Shown here: positions 59,910 through 64,000 of the stretch, piece by piece
Numbering within the stretch: the first letter of the stretch is position 1
Layout: every line of letters begins with the position of its first letter
Origin: Bacteroidales bacterium
GTDB taxonomy: Bacteria; Bacteroidota; Bacteroidia; Bacteroidales; UBA932
Direction: 5' to 3'
Assembly: GCA_016290415.1 (NCBI GenBank)
Contig: JAEETP010000003.1
Location: forward strand, 20,059-84,058
Length of the DNA stretch: 64,000 nucleotides
Program-made: the position numbers and the translations under genes
Notes under the pieces: model-generated
What the model saw: the letters and a program-made list of their open reading frames with translations, nothing else
The model's database searches: none
Told to the model about the DNA's origin: nothing

Positions 59910-62900
59910 TTATCTCAAAAACTGAAGGGCCTCTTTCATCAGGGAGTTGATCTCTTCCTGTGTAGTGAGGCATTCTATGGGGAAACCTATTGCTAGACTG
60001 CGGTAGTCGTTCCCCTTGTAGGCAACGGCGGCACCAAAGCCGCTGTCGTCGTATTTAAGCACCGTAAAGGCCCCTTTTTGCGGCCAGAAGCCGTCGGGAC
60101 TCTCTACCCAGTACCTCCAGGGGTTGGGGCCTGTAAACAGGTTGTATTTGCGTGTAGAAGAGAATTTGTAGGGACTCTGTGCTCCGCGCACCACGCCGTT
60201 GCCGCCGCCCTTGTTGCAGGTCCAGTCAAGTTTCAGGATTTCTTCTGTGAACTTGCGCTCGGGGGCAATATCGTTCTTTGCCGTAGCGGCGTCTATTTCA
60301 AAGTCGTAGATGCGGTCGCGGCAGTCACTGGCAATGTAGGCGCCGGAGACCAGCAGGCCGCCCTTGTTCTTGGTGAATTCTGTGATGGCATCGCGCAGCG
60401 CGGCGGGGAATACGCTGTAGGATATCCGGCCGTTGCCCTTTGGCGTGCGCACCTGCTTGCCGCAAATCACGTCGCACAGACGGTAGCGCTTTAGCGATAC
60501 CTTGCCGTCCAGCACAGCCTGGCGGGACACGGAGGTGAAGCTGAGGCCGGCGTTCATAATGGCGGCACCGTGAATCAGCGGATAGTCAAAGGTGTTGCCG
60601 GCCAGGGCCTTGTCTTCCCAGCTGCCGTAGCTGGCGCCGAAAGAAGAGGGTTCGGTGGTCAGCCAGCCGGCGCTGCGGCGAAACTCGAACTGCTCTCCGG
60701 TAAAGGCGATGTCGCGCTGATAGGCCACGCCGGCGTCTATATGGTTCATAAAGCCGGCGAAGGTGGTGTCGCTGCTGGCAAAGGAGGCCGGGGCTGCGAG
60801 GCGGTCAAAATTGTTTACCACAATCACGTCGGGCACAGTGGCGCCAGCCACCAGTCCAGCCGAGAGAATCTCGGAGCAGAGGCTTTCGCCGCCTTCGTTC
60901 ACGGCCGCAACCTTGAAACTATATATCTTGCCGGGCTCCAGCCGCATCTTGAAGGAGTTGCTCTCTGTGCGGGTGCCGTTGTCAAAACCGTCCAGGCCAG
61001 CTTCGGGCTCGCCGCGGTAGCTGCCGGCAGAGGAGGGGTCGGTGATGCGGGTGTACACCATATAGCTCTTGGCCTCGGCGGTGGGCTCCAGCGGGTCATC
61101 GGTGGGCTCCCAGGTCACTGTGGCGTTGCATTTTTCTATTTCAATGGCCATAGAGTGCACCGGAAGCGGCTGCACTGCATATTCGGTGCCGTTGATCCAG
61201 GCCAGGAACTTGAGCATTCCCTTGTATACGGCGCGCGACACTATGAATTTGAATTCGGGGTCGTGGCCGTAGCGCATATCGGCAAAATTCTGGTGGGAGA
61301 GCAGCTCCAGCAGCATTGCCGGCACGTAGGGGACGCGGCTCTCGTAGTAAGATTTGTCCCAGATGCCGCGGCGGCTCCACTGAGGATTCACGGTAGCCTG
61401 TATGTCGCTCACAATCTGGCTCTGGATGATGTCGGCATATTCACGGCCGATGTTGCGGTCGCCGCCGGCAGGGTATTTTTCCTTGCCGTCGCTGGTCTTG
61501 GTGTAGATGGCCAGCGTGCCCACAATGGAGTCGGAGCGGGTGATGCCGGCATCGGAATGGAAGGCCAGCGAGAGGTCCAGCGGGATTTTGTAGCCCGGTT
61601 CCTTGGGAGCGCGGGAAGAGCCGCCCAGCAGGGCGTTGACCCACAGCGCACGGCTGCGGTAGTCATCCATATAGTCGTCCACAAACTTGGTGGTGGAGTA
61701 GATGGTGTCGTTCATTCCGGCCCACTGCAGCCAGGTGCGGGAGCCTTCGCACCAGCGGGGATAGCCGCTGATTTCGCTGCGCACCTCATAGTCGCGCTTG
61801 CGGGGGCGGCCGTTTTCGTCGTTGGGCCAGGGGCTGCGGGACACATTGCCCATTCCGCCGCCAAACTTCACGGCATCGGCGCTGACCACCTCGCCGTAGG
61901 TGCCGGTGCAGTTTGTCAGGGTCACGCCCTGGCCCTTGGCGCCGCTGCTGAAGCCAAAGGTGCCCAGGTAGACCCAGGTGCCGCCGCCCATAGTCTGGTT
62001 CACGCGGAACACGGTTTTGCCGCCGTTGTGGGTCACGGTATATTCGGCGCCGGCGGTGCTTTCGGGCAGGGTCAGATAGGAGATATATACCGCATATTCG
62101 CCGTCCTGCTCTATTTCGGGCTCCCAGTGTGCCGTGGAGGCATCTTCGCTGTGGAGTTCGGTCTGTACGTAGCGGGCGCCGCCCTCCAGGAAGGGATTCT
62201 CGCCTTCGTGGTAGACGTCGCGGTTGTGGGCAAAGCCCTTGGGCTTGGCGTCGCGCCACTCTTTGTCGCCGTTGGTCTCGGTATAGGTTCCGTCGCGGGG
62301 GCTGGTGTCGCGGTCCACAATCAGTTCAGAGCGCTGGATGTCGCGCTCGCGGGGCATCATCACCACCGCGCCGGCATTTTCCAGCATAGGCACCAGAAAC
62401 GGCAGCACGAAACTCTGGGTGAAGAGGTCCTCGCAGGTCTGGAACAGGCGTGGCCGCTGCCATTTCCAGCAGGCCTTCTCCTGGTCGTAATAGTAGCCGT
62501 GGCTCTGCCAGAGGGCGATGTGGCGCCCCTGAAGCCCGTCGGGGGCCTCCAGGTTGCGGGAGAGATTCTTCACCAGCGGGTAGTCGGTACGGGCAAAGCG
62601 GTTGCTCTTGACCATAGCGTCGGGGCCAATCCCGCTCTGGTAGCGGCCCACCAGGTTCTTTAGCGGAGTGCCGTTTGAGTAGGCCTCGAAGCTGTTTTTA
62701 TAGTCGCTGTATTTGGCCGGCATCTTGCTGCGGATAATGCTGTTGACCTTTTCCAGATCTTCTTCTCGCAGCACGCGGTCGCTGATGTATCGGGTAAAGT
62801 ATATCTGCAGTTTGTTGCCCTTTACGGCCACGCTCTCCACATCCAGACGGCCTTTCATAGTGCTGTTGCCCTCTATGCTCTCTACAATCTTGTCGCACAT

Positions 62901-62996
62901 AGGGGAGAACCACGCCTTGAGTTCTTTCTTGGTCTGGGCCCAGACGCCGCCGCAACAGAGCAGCAGCGCCAGCAGTAATGCAGATATTCTTTTCAT
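59910..62996 (-). CDS. Large secreted amidase-like protein with golvesin-type and FN3 domains
   Basis: A 1,028-residue secreted protein (signal peptide MKRISALLLALLLCCGGVWA). The region from about 115 to 215 and again from about 425 to 610 resembles an N-acetylmuramoyl-L-alanine amidase core split by an insertion: VMMPRERD, LSLAFHSDAG and ALLELLSHQNFADM match amidase_3 motifs, including likely zinc ligands. The insertion (about 265-400) contains a beta-sandwich like the golvesin/xanthan-lyase C-terminal domain (YVSY-type TLPESTAGAEYTV, TVFRVNQTMGGGTWVYLG). A fibronectin type III domain (about 625-725) and a ~300-residue C-terminal domain follow. Bacteroidales homologues are often labelled xanthan lyase, probably wrongly. 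It follows ispG directly and may share its transcript. Confidence 0.7.
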   Translation of the reverse strand: MKRISALLLALLLCCGGVWAQTKKELKAWFSPMCDKIVESIEGNSTMKGRLDVESVAVKGNKLQIYFTRYISDRVLREEDLEKVNSIIRSKMPAKYSDYKNSFEAYSNGTPLKNLVGRYQSGIGPDAMVKSNRFARTDYPLVKNLSRNLEAPDGLQGRHIALWQSHGYYYDQEKACWKWQRPRLFQTCEDLFTQSFVLPFLVPMLENAGAVVMMPRERDIQRSELIVDRDTSPRDGTYTETNGDKEWRDAKPKGFAHNRDVYHEGENPFLEGGARYVQTELHSEDASTAHWEPEIEQDGEYAVYISYLTLPESTAGAEYTVTHNGGKTVFRVNQTMGGGTWVYLGTFGFSSGAKGQGVTLTNCTGTYGEVVSADAVKFGGGMGNVSRSPWPNDENGRPRKRDYEVRSEISGYPRWCEGSRTWLQWAGMNDTIYSTTKFVDDYMDDYRSRALWVNALLGGSSRAPKEPGYKIPLDLSLAFHSDAGITRSDSIVGTLAIYTKTSDGKEKYPAGGDRNIGREYADIIQSQIVSDIQATVNPQWSRRGIWDKSYYESRVPYVPAMLLELLSHQNFADMRYGHDPEFKFIVSRAVYKGMLKFLAWINGTEYAVQPLPVHSMAIEIEKCNATVTWEPTDDPLEPTAEAKSYMVYTRITDPSSAGSYRGEPEAGLDGFDNGTRTESNSFKMRLEPGKIYSFKVAAVNEGGESLCSEILSAGLVAGATVPDVIVVNNFDRLAAPASFASSDTTFAGFMNHIDAGVAYQRDIAFTGEQFEFRRSAGWLTTEPSSFGASYGSWEDKALAGNTFDYPLIHGAAIMNAGLSFTSVSRQAVLDGKVSLKRYRLCDVICGKQVRTPKGNGRISYSVFPAALRDAITEFTKNKGGLLVSGAYIASDCRDRIYDFEIDAATAKNDIAPERKFTEEILKLDWTCNKGGGNGVVRGAQSPYKFSSTRKYNLFTGPNPWRYWVESPDGFWPQKGAFTVLKYDDSGFGAAVAYKGNDYRSLAIGFPIECLTTQEEINSLMKEALQFLR

Positions 62997-64000
62997 CTAT
63001 ATGTTGTTTCGGATAAGTTCCACGAGTTTTTCCACACCCTGTTCCTGGGGTATGCCGCGCATCACCGGCTCGGAGCCCTTGTAGAGGGTCACCTTGCCGC
63101 CGCCTTCGCCCACATAGCCAAAGTCGGCGTCGGCCATTTCGCCCGGACCGTTGACTATGCAGCCCATCACGGCGATTTTTACGCCGGCGAATTCTTTGGT
63201 GGCCTCCATAACCTCGCCCAGCAGCTTCTGGATGTTGTACAGGGTGCGGCCGCAGCCGGGGCAGGCGATGTATTCGGGTTTGGTGAACCGGCGCCGGCAG
63301 GCCTGCAGGAGGTCGTCCTTGAACGAATCAATCTCGGCCTGAGTCATTTCCCGGCCGCCCACGGTGGCCTTGAGGCAGAAGTCGTCTATCTTGCCGTCCA
63401 GCAGCGCCGGACCTATCATATAGGATGCTTTTACCAGAAAATCTTCACGGTCGGCAGCCTCCACTGTAAAGCTGGTGCCGCCTTGGACCTGTTTGCCGCC
63501 CGCCAGGGCGCGGAGTTTCTGCGCCACCGGAACTTCGTTCACCGGATTTTCTGTGAGGGAGACGCGGATGGTGTCGCCGATGCCCTCCGAGAGCAGGGTG
63601 CCTATGCCTACCGCCGATTTTATGCGGCCGGTGTCGCCGGCGCCAGCCTCGGTGACGCCCAAGTGCAGGGGGAATACCATCCCCAGCTCATCTTCCATAG
63701 TGCGGCGAAGCAGCCGGTAGGCATCTGCCATAACCTTGGTGTTGCTGGCCTTGAGCGATACGGTCACATTGTAGAATTCCCTGTCCACGCACACCTGCAG
63801 CCATTCCATCACGGCGCGGACCATCCCCAGCGGGGTGTCGCCGTATTGCGAGGTTATCCGCTCGCCCAGCGAGCCGTGGTTGAGCCCTATGCGGATGGCG
63901 GTGCCCCTTTGGCGGCAAATCTCCAGCAATTCGGCAAACTTGGCCATAGCCACTGCGTGGTCCTTGGAGAAGTTGCCGGGATTAATGCGGACCTTCTCTG
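62997..64000 (-). CDS. ispG: 4-hydroxy-3-methylbut-2-enyl-diphosphate synthase, C-terminal part (runs off the window)
   Basis: The frame is open to the right edge, so the N-terminus lies outside the window; 334 codons are visible, starting within KVRINPGNFSKDHAVAMAKF. IspG makes HMBPP in the MEP isoprenoid pathway using a [4Fe-4S] cluster; the cluster cysteines are visible in YIACPGCGRTLYN and MGCIVNGPGE. Between VPVAQKLRALAGG and FTKPEYIACPGC there are about 75 residues, more than in E. coli IspG (little insert) but fewer than in the long three-domain form (about 250-300) usual in Bacteroidota. The 62996/62997 junction with the amidase-like gene has no gap. Confidence 0.92.
   Translation of the reverse strand, partial: EKVRINPGNFSKDHAVAMAKFAELLEICRQRGTAIRIGLNHGSLGERITSQYGDTPLGMVRAVMEWLQVCVDREFYNVTVSLKASNTKVMADAYRLLRRTMEDELGMVFPLHLGVTEAGAGDTGRIKSAVGIGTLLSEGIGDTIRVSLTENPVNEVPVAQKLRALAGGKQVQGGTSFTVEAADREDFLVKASYMIGPALLDGKIDDFCLKATVGGREMTQAEIDSFKDDLLQACRRRFTKPEYIACPGCGRTLYNIQKLLGEVMEATKEFAGVKIAVMGCIVNGPGEMADADFGYVGEGGGKVTLYKGSEPVMRGIPQEQGVEKLVELIRNNI

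Overview
The window is a chromosomal segment of a Gram-negative member of the Bacteroidota, most likely order Bacteroidales. This rests on the many TAnnTTTG promoter boxes (the Bacteroidota sigma-ABfr -7 element) just upstream of start codons, tandem fimbrillin-like lipoproteins, a type III glutamine synthetase, LpxB, OmpA-family proteins and an ECF sigma factor with a dual-membrane anti-sigma protein. I cannot name a genus. Most of the window is compact, GC-rich core genome. Two stretches stand out as accessory: bases 1 to about 6,880 (visibly AT-richer) and the repeat-filled gap at about 28.4-29.75 kb.

Bases 1-8.5 kb: the left end looks like the tail of a surface-polysaccharide locus broken up by an AT-rich island. 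The island holds a DUF2971 protein, a putAbiC-like membrane protein and a large YobI/KAP-type P-loop NTPase, the kind of genes seen in abortive-infection or conflict islands. The flanks keep a decayed wbuC cupin pseudogene and an intact DegT-family sugar aminotransferase. From 8.6 to 10.7 kb there is a Fic protein with a palindromic operator and a six-helix membrane protein.

Bases 10.7-20.2 kb: two tandem fimbrillin-like lipoproteins are each preceded by a nearly identical 52-residue acidic peptide gene. Next to them lies a RiPP-like maturation and export cassette: an HPr-kinase-like protein, an S24/S26 peptidase, PqqD, a half ABC transporter and a convergent nucleotidyltransferase. No cyclase or dedicated precursor is visible, so the twin peptides are candidate substrates.

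Bases 20.3-36.6 kb: an OmpA-family protein, UDP-sugar dehydrogenase and GNAT, bifunctional aspartokinase/homoserine dehydrogenase, a ResB/CcsA pair and a lipoprotein come first. They are followed by a repeat-rich intergenic region (palindrome arrays, a foldback element, tRNA-Ala, a 44-bp tandem repeat), then glnN, a HerA-like ATPase, ribosomal protein L31 type B, a phosphoglucosamine mutase-type enzyme and a NamZ-like protein.

Bases 36.7-64 kb: surE-lpxB; gap; an ECF sigma factor with a Dma-like dual-membrane anti-sigma factor; a tightly packed seven-gene + strand operon (sensor-like protein, TrkH, RecD-like helicase, Zn peptidase, DPP IV, phosphosugar mutase, HAD hydrolase); the - strand operon pyrD-cinA-pepC-pssA; an XRE regulator; queA, a membrane protein and an acyltransferase; an OmpA-like lipoprotein; a large amidase-like secreted protein; and the 3' part of ispG running off the right end.
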